From contig JBKPOZ010000095.1 in NCBI GenBank assembly GCA_046733355.1, positions 1 to 64,000 of the forward strand: a stretch of DNA of 64,000 nt. Reading direction: 5' to 3'. The notes beneath the pieces were generated by a model, which did no database searches, was not told where the DNA came from, and saw only the letters and a list, made by a program, of their open reading frames with translations. This document shows, piece by piece, positions 31,940 through 41,123 of the stretch (its first letter is position 1; each line of letters opens with the position of its first letter). The DNA is from VAZQ01 sp046733355 (GTDB lineage Bacteria > Pseudomonadota > Alphaproteobacteria > Rhizobiales > Xanthobacteraceae). The position numbers were made by a program, and so were the translations under genes.

Positions 31940-32337
31940 AATGTCCTGTTAAAATCCGCTCGCCAACCGCGCGGAAGGGTGCTAGAACAAAAAGCGAACA
32001 TTACTGAAACTGCTCTCCTGCGGCCACGACGCTTGGCCATTATGCGCCCCTACGCGCGTATCGGAAAGAGGAAGGCTGTGCGGGAAAATAAAGTGAACCA
32101 AAGCCAAGACTGGCAAAACAAAGTGAACTAACCAAACCCAAGACTGACAAAACAAAGTGAACTAACCAAACCCAAAACTGTGAAAACCAGCAAACCCCAC
32201 GGTGCGGCTCGACCTGAACGGCACGTGCGTCAAATCCCCCTCATTGTTTCGCATTGTATTAACAATGCGGGCGCGTGTAGAGGGGTGTTTGCCGGAGCAC
32301 CCGGCCCCGCCCCCTTGGCGCCCCCTACTTTTTGCGA
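31940..32337. other. AT-richer intergenic region between two convergent genes
   Basis: No gene seen. It holds the tandem repeat at 32085-32182 and a run of mixed low-complexity sequence. The two flanking genes converge, so terminators are expected, but no clear hairpin with T-tract is visible. Confidence 0.5.
32085..32182. repeat. three tandem imperfect copies of a 34-bp A/C-rich unit
   Basis: Copies at 32085-32114 (30 nt, with a 4-nt deletion), 32115-32148 and 32149-32182. The core unit is AAAACAAAGTGAACTAACCA followed by AACCCAAGACTGAC. Copies 2 and 3 differ only in the last few bases. AAAACCAGC after the third copy looks like the start of a fourth. Composition is very unlike the surrounding GC-rich DNA. 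Confidence 0.85.
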
Positions 32338-33975
32338 TCACTGCGCGACGACACCCTCTTCCGCCACTTCCAGCTTGAAGGCGGCGGCAAACAGCGCGCG
32401 CGTGTAGTCGCTCTTCGGATTGGCGAACAGCACCGCGGCCGGCCCCTCCTCCACGACCTTGCCGTGGCGCATCACCATGAGCCGGCTCGCCAGCGCCGCA
32501 ACGACGCGCAGATCGTGCGAGATGAACATGTAGGTGAGGTTGTGGCGCCGCTGCACCGCGCGCAGGAGCTCCACCATCTGCGTCTGGATGAGCATGTCCA
32601 GCGCGCTCGTCGGCTCGTCGAGCACAATGAAGCTGGGCTCCAGCACGACCGCACGCGCCAGCGCGATGCGCTGGCGCTGCCCGCCGGAGAACTCATGCGG
32701 GTAGCGAAAGCGGGTCTCCGGATCGAGCCCGACATCGCGCAGCGCCCCGATCACGCGCTCCTCGCGGCGCTCCTTGCCCATCTTCGGATGATGCACCCAC
32801 AGCCCTTCCTCGAGGATGTCGGAGACCGACATGCGCGGGGACAGCGAGCCGTACGGGTCCTGAAAGACGATTTGCATGTGGCGGCGCACGGGACGCATCT
32901 CGCGGAAGGAGAGGCCGTTGACGTTCTTGCCGAGGAAGACGATCGGCCCCTCGGAAGAGATGAGCCGCAGGATGGCAAGCCCGAGCGTGGTCTTGCCGGA
33001 GCCGGATTCTCCGACCACGCCAAGCGTTTCCCCCTGGTGCACTTCGATGCTGATGCCATCCACCGCCTTGATGTGTCCGACCACACGCCGCAGAAACCCC
33101 CGTTTGATCGGAAACCAGACCTTGAGATTGTCGGTCTCGACGACAACCGGAGCCTCGCTGCGGATGGGCGCGGGATCGGGCTTCGGCTCCGCCGCGAGCA
33201 ACGCGCGCGTGTAAGCGTGGCGCGGGGCCTCGAAGACGCTCTCGACCGGGCCCTGCTCGACGATTTTGCCTTCCTTCATAACACAGACGGTATCGGCAAT
33301 CCTGCGCACGATTCCGAGATCGTGGGTGATGAACAGAATGGCCATGCCGAGCCGCCTCTGCAGCTCTTTGAGGAGTGCGAGGATCTGCGCCTGCACCGTC
33401 ACATCGAGCGCCGTCGTGGGCTCGTCGGCGATCAACAGGTCGGGCTCGTTCGCCAGCGCCATGGCGATCATGGCGCGCTGACGCTGGCCGCCCGAAAGCT
33501 GATGCGGATAGCTGTGCAGGCGGCGTTCGGGATCCGGAATGCCGACCTGGGCGAGAAGCTCGATTGTGCGCCGGCGCGCCGCGTCCCCCGCCAATCCGCG
33601 ATGCAGAAGCAGGATTTCCGCGATCTGCTTCTCGATCGTGTGCAGCGGATTGAGCGAGGTCATCGGCTCCTGGAAAATGATGGTGATGTCGTTGCCACGC
33701 ACGTGGCGGATTTCATTTTCGGGGAGTTGCAGAAGCTCCTGGCCCTTGAAGCGAATCGATCCGGACGGATGGTGCGCCGCCGGATACGGCAACAGCTTCA
33801 AAACCGAGAGCGCAGTGATCGACTTGCCCGAGCCGGATTCGCCGACAAGCGCAACCGTTTCGCCTGGCTTGATGGCGAACGAGATGTGGTCGACTGCAAG
33901 CGTCTCGCGTTGGCCCTGGCGGAAAGCGATGGAGAGATCGCTGACTTCAAGCAGGTTCTGGTAGGTGGCATCCAT
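32338..33975 (-). CDS. yejF: microcin C/oligopeptide ABC transporter, double ATPase
   Basis: 545 residues, ATG at 33975. Two complete ATPase modules in one chain. Module 1 has Walker A ALVGESGSGKSITALSVL, signature QLSGGQRQRAMIAMALANEP and Walker B LLIADEPTTALDVT. Module 2 has VVGESGSGKTTLGLAILRL, FSGGQRQRIALARAVVLEPS and FIVLDEPTSALDM. Peptide-transporter linkers (FQEPMTSLNPLHTI, FQDPYGSLSPRMSV) and C-terminal regions are present. This fused ATPase is characteristic of YejF rather than of separate OppD/OppF. It is the last gene of the yejAABEF operon; only three nucleotides separate it from yejE. Confidence 0.93.
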   Translation of the reverse strand: MDATYQNLLEVSDLSIAFRQGQRETLAVDHISFAIKPGETVALVGESGSGKSITALSVLKLLPYPAAHHPSGSIRFKGQELLQLPENEIRHVRGNDITIIFQEPMTSLNPLHTIEKQIAEILLLHRGLAGDAARRRTIELLAQVGIPDPERRLHSYPHQLSGGQRQRAMIAMALANEPDLLIADEPTTALDVTVQAQILALLKELQRRLGMAILFITHDLGIVRRIADTVCVMKEGKIVEQGPVESVFEAPRHAYTRALLAAEPKPDPAPIRSEAPVVVETDNLKVWFPIKRGFLRRVVGHIKAVDGISIEVHQGETLGVVGESGSGKTTLGLAILRLISSEGPIVFLGKNVNGLSFREMRPVRRHMQIVFQDPYGSLSPRMSVSDILEEGLWVHHPKMGKERREERVIGALRDVGLDPETRFRYPHEFSGGQRQRIALARAVVLEPSFIVLDEPTSALDMLIQTQMVELLRAVQRRHNLTYMFISHDLRVVAALASRLMVMRHGKVVEEGPAAVLFANPKSDYTRALFAAAFKLEVAEEGVVAQ

Positions 33976-33978
33976 CGG

Positions 33979-35160
33979 TCAGGTGAAGGTCTTGCGCGGA
34001 TCGAAGGCGTCGCGGACGGCCTCGCCGATAAAGATGAGAAGCGAGAGCATGATGGCGAGCGTCAGGAACCCCGCAATCCCGAGCCAGGGGGCCTGAATGT
34101 TTGCCTTCGCCTGCGAGAGCATCTCGCCCAGGGAAGGCGAGCCGGGCGGCAACCCGAAGCCGAGGAAGTCGAGGGCGGTCAGCGTCATCACGGATGAGGA
34201 AAGAATGAATGGAAGAAACGTCATGGTTGCCACCATGGCGTTGGGCAGCAGATGCCGGAACATGATGGTCCGATTGGACACGCCAAGCGCACGCGCGGCC
34301 TGGATGTATTCGAAGTTGCGTCCGCGCAAAAACTCGGCACGCACCAACCCGACGAGCGAGACCCAGGAAAACAACAGCAAAATGCCGAGCAGCACAAAAA
34401 ACCCGGGCGTCAGCACGGAGGAGATGATCAGCAGCAGATAGAGCGCCGGTATCGCTGTCCAGATCTCGATGACGCGCTGGAACAGGAGATCGGTCCATCC
34501 GCCGAAATAGCCCTGCAACGCGCCGGCAGCCACTCCGATCACGGACGAGATGCCGGTGAGGAGGAGACCGAACAGCACCGAGATGCGAAAGCCATACAGC
34601 AGCCTTGCCACCACATCCCTGCCCTGATCGTCGGTGCCGAGCCAGTTGTATTCGAGATCGCGGCAGCCGGAGAGATGCTTGCGCTCGACCACGGCTTTGC
34701 ATTGCTCCTCGCTCAGGAGCCACGTGGGTTTGGAAGGCGCCGGCGTAGGCAGGTCGAGGTTGTGCGTATTGTAGGAGTAGCGAATGGGAGGCCAAATCAT
34801 GGTGCCCCCCTTGTCCGCGATGAGCTTCTGCAGGAATGGATCGCGGTAATCCGCCGCGGTTTCGAAATCTCCGCCGAAGGCCGTTTCCGGATACGTGACC
34901 AAAATCGGGAAATACGATTTGCCGTCGAAGCGGATATAGAGCGGCTTGTCGTTGGCAATGAACTCGGAAAACAGCGAGATCAGGAAGAGGATAATGAACA
35001 TCCAGAACGATGCATAACCGCGACCGTTGGCCTTGAAGCTCTGCCAGCGGCGGTGGTTGAGCGGAGAGACCGCGAGCAGATGCCGCTCTGGAGGAACCGC
35101 GAGGCCCAGCGGCGCTTGTGCCTTGGTCTCAGGCACAACGATGCTGGTGCGATCATCCAA
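33979..35160 (-). CDS. yejE: peptide ABC transporter permease, YejE type
   Basis: TTG start at 35160 abuts the yejB stop (TAG-TTG) and is preceded by GGGAGG, so it is preferred over later ATGs. 393 residues. The first membrane segment is FWMFIILFLISLFSEFIAND. A large periplasmic loop with ILVTYPETAFGGDFETAADY and YNWLGTDDQGRDVVARLLYG follows, then the BPD-transport core with five segments and the EAA-type motif EYIQAARALGVSNRTIMFRH. It ends AVRDAFDPRKTFT. It forms the membrane channel with YejB. Confidence 0.93.
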   Translation of the reverse strand: MDDRTSIVVPETKAQAPLGLAVPPERHLLAVSPLNHRRWQSFKANGRGYASFWMFIILFLISLFSEFIANDKPLYIRFDGKSYFPILVTYPETAFGGDFETAADYRDPFLQKLIADKGGTMIWPPIRYSYNTHNLDLPTPAPSKPTWLLSEEQCKAVVERKHLSGCRDLEYNWLGTDDQGRDVVARLLYGFRISVLFGLLLTGISSVIGVAAGALQGYFGGWTDLLFQRVIEIWTAIPALYLLLIISSVLTPGFFVLLGILLLFSWVSLVGLVRAEFLRGRNFEYIQAARALGVSNRTIMFRHLLPNAMVATMTFLPFILSSSVMTLTALDFLGFGLPPGSPSLGEMLSQAKANIQAPWLGIAGFLTLAIMLSLLIFIGEAVRDAFDPRKTFT

Positions 35161-36273
35161 CTAGACCTCCCGGGTCTCGAAGTCGATGCGCGGATCAACC
35201 CACGTGTAGGTCAGATCGGAAATCAGATTTACCAGCAGTCCGACCAGCGAAAGAATGAAGAGCGTCGCGAATACAACAGCATAATCACGATTGAGCACGC
35301 TCTCAAATCCGAGCAGGCCGACGCCGTCGAGCGAGAAGATCGTCTCGATCAGCAACGACCCGGAGAAGAACGCATGGATGAAAGCGCCCGGGAAGCCGGC
35401 AATGACGATGAGCATGGCGTTGCGAAAGATGTGTCCGTACAACACCTGGTTCTGGGTGCAGCCCTTCGCGCGCGCGGTGAGCACGTACTGCTTGCGAATC
35501 TCGTCGAGGAAGGAATTCTTGGTGAGCAAGGTCATCGTCGCAAAGGCGCCCATGCCCATGGCGATAATGGGCAGCACCAGATGCCAGAGATAGTCGACGA
35601 TCTTTCCCGGAATGGACAGCTGCGCCCAGTTGTCGGAGGTGAGTCCGCGCAGCGGAAAGATGTTCAGGAACGACCCCCCGGCGAACAGGATGATCAGAAG
35701 GATGGCGAACAGGAATCCGGGAATCGCGTAGCCGACGATGATCACCCCGGAGCTCCAGGTATCGAAACGGGAGCCGTCCTGGACCGCCTTGCGGATGCCG
35801 AGCGGAATCGAGATCAGGTATGTAAGCAGCGTGAGCCACAAGCCGAGCGATATCGAAACTGGCAGCTTCTCCTTGATGAGCTGCAGGACGGAAGTGTCCC
35901 GGAAATAGCTCTTGCCGAAGTCGAAGCGCGCATAATTCCACAGCATCAGGAAGAAACGCTGGTAGGCGGGCTTGTCGAACCCGAACTGCTTCTCCAGGCT
36001 CTTGATGAACTCGGGATCGAGCCCCTGGGCGCCACGATATTTCGAGCTCACCGAGTCTACCCCGGAGGCGCCTTGCAGCGCGCGTGAGCCGAGATCGCCC
36101 CCCGGGGAGCCTGAAATGCGCGACGTCGCTCCGGTGTCCGCGCCCGAGAGCTGGGAAATGATCCGCTCGATGGGCCCGCCCGGGGCGAACTGCACCACGA
36201 TGAAGGAGACCAGCATGATCCCGAACAGCGTGGGCACCATGAGCAAAATACGGCGGGCGATATAGGTGGTCAT
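35161..36273 (-). CDS. yejB: peptide ABC transporter permease, YejB type
   Basis: 370 residues, ATG at 36273 (MTTYIARRILLMVPTLFGIM). A DppB/OppB-type permease: N-terminal segment LMVPTLFGIMLVSFIVVQFA followed by PGGP, a periplasmic loop with a Gly/Ser-rich part and LDPEFIKSLEKQFGFDKPAYQ, then five more membrane segments. The coupling motif is RKQYVLTARAKGCTQNQVLY. The unusually Gly/Ser-rich loop at residues 40-75 is also found in YejB proteins. Translationally coupled to yejE. Confidence 0.93.
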   Translation of the reverse strand: MTTYIARRILLMVPTLFGIMLVSFIVVQFAPGGPIERIISQLSGADTGATSRISGSPGGDLGSRALQGASGVDSVSSKYRGAQGLDPEFIKSLEKQFGFDKPAYQRFFLMLWNYARFDFGKSYFRDTSVLQLIKEKLPVSISLGLWLTLLTYLISIPLGIRKAVQDGSRFDTWSSGVIIVGYAIPGFLFAILLIILFAGGSFLNIFPLRGLTSDNWAQLSIPGKIVDYLWHLVLPIIAMGMGAFATMTLLTKNSFLDEIRKQYVLTARAKGCTQNQVLYGHIFRNAMLIVIAGFPGAFIHAFFSGSLLIETIFSLDGVGLLGFESVLNRDYAVVFATLFILSLVGLLVNLISDLTYTWVDPRIDFETREV

Positions 36274-36383
36274 GACGGCGCTTCCGCCTGTTCATGTGGA
36301 AGTTCCCAAGGTCGACGGCTAGTGCGGCCTCTATACCTCCGCTTGAAAAGGGGAGGTCGATTGGCTTCGCGGTGCGAACGCGA

Positions 36384-36409
36384 CGCAGATCGGGCCTGCC
36401 CGATCTGCG
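36384..36409. repeat. perfect palindrome between yejA and yejB (1)
   Basis: CGCAGATCGGGC-CT-GCCCGATCTGCG: 12-bp perfect arms with a two-base centre, followed on the plus strand by CGCTTTTAA. In the yej mRNA (minus strand) it forms a stable hairpin upstream of yejB. Confidence 0.85.
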
Positions 36410-36421
36410 CGCTTTTAACTG

Positions 36422-36447
36422 CCGATCTCGGGTAAACCCGAGATCGG
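36422..36447. repeat. perfect palindrome between yejA and yejB (2)
   Basis: CCGATCTCGGGT-AA-ACCCGAGATCGG, again with 12-bp perfect arms. It shares the GATC-GGG core with the first palindrome 12 bases away. A GGGGCAGGG-type repeat remnant follows at 36463-36502. Confidence 0.85.
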
Positions 36448-36540
36448 GTGGGGATCGAATTCGACCCCCGCCCCAACCCTGCCCCTTTCAGGGGGAGGGA
36501 GCTGACAGAGTTTGCTGCGGCGCCACAAATCACGCGAATC

Positions 36541-38406
36541 TCATTGCTCGATTTTCGCGGCTTTCTCGCGATCATACCACCAGGTTTCGGGGACCCCGCG
36601 GCCGTAGCGCGGCGGCGTGGCGGGCCTGCCGAACACGTCCCAATAAGCAAGCCAGTGGGACGGCTTGTACCAGTGCGGCACCCAATAGCGCCCGGCGCGG
36701 ATGACGCGGTCGAGCGCCTTGCAGGCGCTCACCAGGGCGGCGCGCGAGGGAGCCTCGATGATCCGCTCGATGAGCGCGTCAATCACCGGGTCGGAAATGC
36801 CGGCCAGATTTTGCGAGCCCTTCAGCGTCGCCGCTTGCGAGGAAAAATAGCTGCGCAGGGAATCGCCCGGGGTGCTGGAAAAGCTCATGCGCTGCACCGT
36901 TAGATCGAAATCAAAGTCGTCCATGCGTTTGCGGTACTGCACCGCGTCGACGACGCGCAGATTGGCCTCGATTCCGAGGGTGCCGAGATTTTTGATGAAC
37001 GGCATATGATGCGGCTGAAACGTGGGCTCGTCGATCAGGAACTCGACGCTGACCGGTTGGCCGGCCGCGGTCATGCGTTTACCGTTCTTGATGGCGTAGC
37101 CGGATTGCTGCAGCAGCGCGCTCGCGTTGCGCAGGAGCGCACGATCGTGCCCCGATCCGTCCGCGACCGGCGGCACATACGGGTCACCAAACACCTCGTC
37201 TGCGACCTTGCCGCGGAACGGCTCGAGCAGCGCGAGCTCCTCTGCCGAAGGTTTTCCCACCGCCATCATGTCCGAGTTCTGAAACACGGAGTGCGTCCTT
37301 TCATAGGAGCTGTACATGATGGTCTTGTTCGTCCATTCGAAATCGAATGCGTCGATAAACGCCTCGCGCAGCCGCTTGTCGCTGAGCTTCTCGCGTCGCG
37401 TGTTGAAGAACCAGCCCTGCGCGCCCGAGGGCGTATGATCAGGAGTCACGTCGCGTTTGACGCGTCCCTCGCGGATCGCCGGAAATTCGTAGCGCGTCGC
37501 CCAGATGCGGGAGGTGAATTCCTCGCGAAACAGATAGCTCCTGCCGGTAAAGCCTTCGAAAGCGACGTCGCGATCACGATAGTATTCGTAGCGCACCACG
37601 TCGAAATTGTTCTGGCCACGGGAAACCGGCAGGTCTCGTCCCCACCAGTCCTTTACCCGCTCGTACTCAATAAAGCGTCCGGGCTCGAACCGGCCCACCC
37701 GGTAGGCGCCCGAGCCAAGCGGTGGCTCGAGGGTCGTTTCATCGAAGGCATGACTCGTATAATAGGCACGCGAAAAGATGGGAAGCGAAGCGACGAACAG
37801 GGGCACGTCGCGCGCGCGTCCGGGCGCGAAATTCACGACGACCGTGGCGTCATTCTCGGCTCTTGCAGTCGCGAAATCGCGCAGCAGCTGCTGGGCGATG
37901 GGATGCCCCTTCTCCTTGAGCACGGTAAGCGAAAAGGCGACGTCATGTGCCGTGATCGGGGTCCTGTCGTGGAAGGTGATATCGGCTCGCAGCAGGAATC
38001 GATATGCGAGCCCGTCGGGCGAGATTTGCACCGCCCGTGCAGCAAGACCGTACAATGCATCCGGCTCATCCTGGGCGCGCGCCATCAGGCTCGCAAAAGT
38101 GAGCTCCATCCCCTGCGCGGCGTCACCCCTGAGAATGAAGCTGTTGAGCGAATTGAAGGTCAAAAAGTTCTGATTGAATACACGGCTCGAGCCTACGTGC
38201 GAAAACGTGCCGCCTTTCGGCGCGAGTGGATCGACATAGTCAAAATGCAGGAAGTCGGCGGGATATTTGAGATCGCCGAACGCGGAAATCCCGTGCGAGA
38301 ACGGCACTTCCGATGCGTCTGCCGGATGAACAAGCGGGCACAACAGCGCCCCGGCTCCGAGCAGCAGAGCCTGGCGCCTGGTGGGCGCAGGTTTTCGAGC
38401 GCTCAC
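36541..38406 (-). CDS. yejA: periplasmic peptide-binding protein, YejA type (second copy)
   Basis: 621 residues, ATG at 38406, overlapping the previous binding-protein gene by four nucleotides (ATGA). The N-terminus APTRRQALLLGAGALLCPLV is a twin-arginine signal peptide. The SBP family 5 body shows HGISAFGDLKYPADFLHFDY, PKGGTFSHVG, FHDRTPITAHDVAFSLTVLK, the segment GSGAYRVGRFEPGRFIEYER and YFSSQAATLKGSQNLAGISD. It ends PETWWYDREKAAKIEQ. It delivers oligopeptides or microcin-C-like compounds to YejBEF. The paralogue directly upstream shows similar motifs but clearly different sequence. Confidence 0.92.
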   Translation of the reverse strand: MSARKPAPTRRQALLLGAGALLCPLVHPADASEVPFSHGISAFGDLKYPADFLHFDYVDPLAPKGGTFSHVGSSRVFNQNFLTFNSLNSFILRGDAAQGMELTFASLMARAQDEPDALYGLAARAVQISPDGLAYRFLLRADITFHDRTPITAHDVAFSLTVLKEKGHPIAQQLLRDFATARAENDATVVVNFAPGRARDVPLFVASLPIFSRAYYTSHAFDETTLEPPLGSGAYRVGRFEPGRFIEYERVKDWWGRDLPVSRGQNNFDVVRYEYYRDRDVAFEGFTGRSYLFREEFTSRIWATRYEFPAIREGRVKRDVTPDHTPSGAQGWFFNTRREKLSDKRLREAFIDAFDFEWTNKTIMYSSYERTHSVFQNSDMMAVGKPSAEELALLEPFRGKVADEVFGDPYVPPVADGSGHDRALLRNASALLQQSGYAIKNGKRMTAAGQPVSVEFLIDEPTFQPHHMPFIKNLGTLGIEANLRVVDAVQYRKRMDDFDFDLTVQRMSFSSTPGDSLRSYFSSQAATLKGSQNLAGISDPVIDALIERIIEAPSRAALVSACKALDRVIRAGRYWVPHWYKPSHWLAYWDVFGRPATPPRYGRGVPETWWYDREKAAKIEQ

Positions 38407-40289
38407 TGGGCTCTGCCCGACCTGGCGGCTTTATCTGGATCCCACCACCACAGCGTGGGAAACGCCGCGCCGCCATAGGCCGGCAGCGGGTCGGCGCGCG
38501 CAAAGCGGTCCCAGCGCGCGCTGCGCACCTTGTCCGTGGTGAACTGTGGCACGACGTAGTTATTCCAAAGCAGCACCCGATCCAGCGCCCGCGTTGTGGC
38601 GACGAGCTCCTCGCGAGTCTTTGCGAAGATCAGCCGGTCGATGAGCGCATCGACCGCAGGATTTTTGATGCCCACATAATTGCGCGAGCCTTGCGTGTCG
38701 GCGGCCGCCGAGCTCCAGTAATCGCGCTGCTCGTTGCCAGGCGAGAGCGATTCCGGCCAGACCGCGATGATCATGTCGTAATCCCAATTGCGCAGCCGGT
38801 TCTCGTACTGCGGATTGTCGACCATGCGCACGTTGACCGCGATGCCGAGGCGTTCGAGCGAGGGCTTGTAGAACAGGACGTATCGCTCGACGGCTGGATC
38901 CTCAGTAAGGACTTCCACGCTCATGGCTTCGCCGGTCTTGCCATTGACGAGCTTCTGGTCGCGGATCTCGTATCCGGCGTCGCGCAAAAGTTTCATCGCC
39001 TCGCGCAGATTGACGCGAACCTTTTCCGGCGTCCCGCCGACCGGATTGCTGTACGGTGTCGTAAACAGTTCCGGCGGCAGCTTGTCCCGGAGCTTCTCCA
39101 AAAGCTCCAGCTCCCTGCCCTCAGGCAACCCCGATGAGGCAAGCTCGGTACCTTCGAAATAGCTCGCAATGCGCCGGTACTGGCCGAAGAAAATCTGCTT
39201 GTTCATTTCCTCGAAGTCATAGGCGAAGTTGAACGCTCGCCGCACGCGCGCATCGTTGAACTTGTCACGGCGAATGTTGAAGGCGAAACCTTGCATGATG
39301 CCGCGATTGCGCTGCGGGAATTCCTCCAGCACCACCCGTTTGTCCTTCACGGCGGGAAAATTGTACGCAGTCGCCCAGTTCTTGGCGCTGTTCTCGGTGC
39401 GCCAGTCGATGGCATCGCCCTTGAATGCCTCGAGCGCGACGGTGGAATCGCGGAAATATTCGAAGCGCAGCTCGTCGAAATTGTCGCGCCCGAGATTGAC
39501 GTTGAGATCCTTGGCCCAATAGTCCTTCACGCGCTCATACACGACGGTACGGCCCGGATTGAAATCCTTGATGCGATAGGCGCCGTTGCCGAGCGGCGGC
39601 TCGAGCGTGGTTGCGCCGATATCGCGCTTCTTGCCGCTCGCATCCAAGCCCTCCCACCAGTGCTTTGGCAGCACGTTGAGCTGTCCCAGGATTAATGGCA
39701 ATTCGCGATTGCCGGCAGAATCGAAGACGAAGGTCACCTCGCGATCGCCTGTTTTTTCCGCTTTGACCACGTGACGGTAATAGGCTGCGATGGAGGGGTT
39801 GTGCTTTTTGAACGCCTCGAGCGAGAAGATCACGTCCTCTACGCTGATGGGCACACCGTCATGGTGGCGCGCGCTTTCGCGCAGGCGGAAGGTGGCCCAG
39901 CCGAAGTCGGGCGGATGACGGACCGCCTCGGCGATGAGGCCGTATTCCGAGCTGACTTCATCAAGCGAGCCAACCAGCAACGTATCTGATATGAGCCCCG
40001 CACCCATCGCGAGAGAGCCCTTCAGGCCCGCGACGGCCTCGTTGAAATTGTCGAAGGTGCCAAGCGCGATCAGCCGCACGGCACCACGCTTGGGCGCATG
40101 CGCATTGACGTATTCGAAATGGGCAAAGCCTTGCGCGTATTTGAGGTCGCCGAACAGAGACAGGCCGTGCCGCCAAGCCGCATCCTGCTCAGCGGCTGCA
40201 TCGGCCGTGAATATGCCAATGGGTGTGAGCCAGGGCGCAAAAAGCGCGCTCATGCTCGAGCGCACGAGAACGCGGCGGGTCAGGCGCAA
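38403..40289 (-). CDS. yejA: periplasmic peptide-binding protein, YejA type (first copy)
   Basis: 628 residues, ATG at 40289. The signal peptide starts MRLTRRVLVRSSMSALFAPW and is probably cut after the run ADAAA. SBP family 5 features are HGLSLFGDLKYAQGFAHFEY, PKRGAVRLIALGTFDNFNE, HHDGVPISVEDVIFSLEAFK, PPLGNGAYRIKDFNPGRTVV and YWSSAAADTQGSRNYVGIKN. The end is LPAYGGAAFPTLWWWDPDKA. It is the first gene of the operon; the promoter should lie in the 136 nt between it and cycM. Two different binding proteins feeding one permease suggest a broadened substrate range. Confidence 0.92.
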   Translation of the reverse strand: MRLTRRVLVRSSMSALFAPWLTPIGIFTADAAAEQDAAWRHGLSLFGDLKYAQGFAHFEYVNAHAPKRGAVRLIALGTFDNFNEAVAGLKGSLAMGAGLISDTLLVGSLDEVSSEYGLIAEAVRHPPDFGWATFRLRESARHHDGVPISVEDVIFSLEAFKKHNPSIAAYYRHVVKAEKTGDREVTFVFDSAGNRELPLILGQLNVLPKHWWEGLDASGKKRDIGATTLEPPLGNGAYRIKDFNPGRTVVYERVKDYWAKDLNVNLGRDNFDELRFEYFRDSTVALEAFKGDAIDWRTENSAKNWATAYNFPAVKDKRVVLEEFPQRNRGIMQGFAFNIRRDKFNDARVRRAFNFAYDFEEMNKQIFFGQYRRIASYFEGTELASSGLPEGRELELLEKLRDKLPPELFTTPYSNPVGGTPEKVRVNLREAMKLLRDAGYEIRDQKLVNGKTGEAMSVEVLTEDPAVERYVLFYKPSLERLGIAVNVRMVDNPQYENRLRNWDYDMIIAVWPESLSPGNEQRDYWSSAAADTQGSRNYVGIKNPAVDALIDRLIFAKTREELVATTRALDRVLLWNNYVVPQFTTDKVRSARWDRFARADPLPAYGGAAFPTLWWWDPDKAARSGRAQ

Positions 40290-40425
40290 AACGCGGTCTC
40301 CTCACGGTGGGGGCGCATCTGATGACTGCTTTATGCCGGATTTTTGCTGCGCAGGCACATTAAGCCTAGGAAAGACTGGCACGCATGATCGGACGCTTGC
40401 TGCCCCTGCAGGCGCCTGTGCGCTG

Positions 40426-40995
40426 CTATTGGGGCTTGGCGGCACCTCCGGCCTCGGCCGCCTTGGGCAGCGGCGCCGGGTTGTCGGAGAGTGTGTTGAG
40501 AAACGCGATGACGTCGGCACGCTCGTGTTCGCGCGAAATGCCCGCGAACGTCATGGCCGTCCCGGGAATGTATGCTGCCGGACTTTTAATGAAGTGGTTC
40601 AGCTCGTCGAAGGTCCAGTTGCCGCCCTTGGCCTTGAGCGCCGCCGAATAGTTGAAGGCCGGTTCCGAAGCTTTCGGACGTCCGACCACGCCCCAGAGAT
40701 TCGGGCCTACAATCGGTTTTCCACCCTTGTTGAACGTGTGGCATGCGCCACATATTCGTGCCGAGTTTTCGCCGCGCTTGGGGTCCGCGCTCACAAGCGC
40801 CTGCGCGATAGGCGCCTCCTGCTCCTGCGGCTTGCTCTCTCCCGCAGGCTTTTGTTCCGGCACGGCGATGTTATAGCCGGGCTTTGCCGGCTTGACGGGC
40901 GCGAAAAGCGCGCCTGCCGCAATATTGACCGCAAGCAGAAAAAGGCAGGTGCCGAGGACGGCGCCGAGAAGCTTGTTCAGCTCAAAGGAGTCCAT
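40426..40995 (-). CDS. cycM: membrane-anchored class I cytochrome c (CycM type)
   Basis: 189 residues, ATG at 40995. Residues 9-32 are a membrane anchor (LLGAVLGTCLFLLAVNIAAG), followed by a Pro/Glu-rich linker and the haem site ICGACHTFNKGGKPIVGPNL (Cys82, Cys85, His86). The sixth ligand Met is in YIPGTAMTFAGISREHERAD, and the helix end VIAFLNTLSD closes the fold. Such CycM proteins pass electrons from the bc1 complex to aa3 oxidase in Bradyrhizobium. Upstream of the yej operon on the same strand but probably a separate unit. Confidence 0.92.
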   Translation of the reverse strand: MDSFELNKLLGAVLGTCLFLLAVNIAAGALFAPVKPAKPGYNIAVPEQKPAGESKPQEQEAPIAQALVSADPKRGENSARICGACHTFNKGGKPIVGPNLWGVVGRPKASEPAFNYSAALKAKGGNWTFDELNHFIKSPAAYIPGTAMTFAGISREHERADVIAFLNTLSDNPAPLPKAAEAGGAAKPQ

Positions 40996-41123
40996 CGTTT
41001 ACCCGTGCAGCGGCGGATGCGAACGATACCGGCAGCGCACGAATAGCCGGTTTGCGTCATTTCTGGCAACCTATGGCGCAAGCCACAGCGCAAATCGCCC
41101 CGACTCGCCGCTCAGACGAATTC

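Noticed and set aside
32332..34197. 621-residue plus-strand open frame opposite yejF
   Set aside because: Antisense shadow of a double ATPase with all Walker motifs on the other strand.
34252..36087. 611-residue plus-strand open frame opposite yejE and yejB
   Set aside because: Antisense shadow spanning two genes; composition is Gln/Arg/Glu/His-rich without a fold pattern.
37006..38478. 490-residue plus-strand frame opposite yejA
   Set aside because: Antisense shadow of a binding protein with signal peptide and family motifs.
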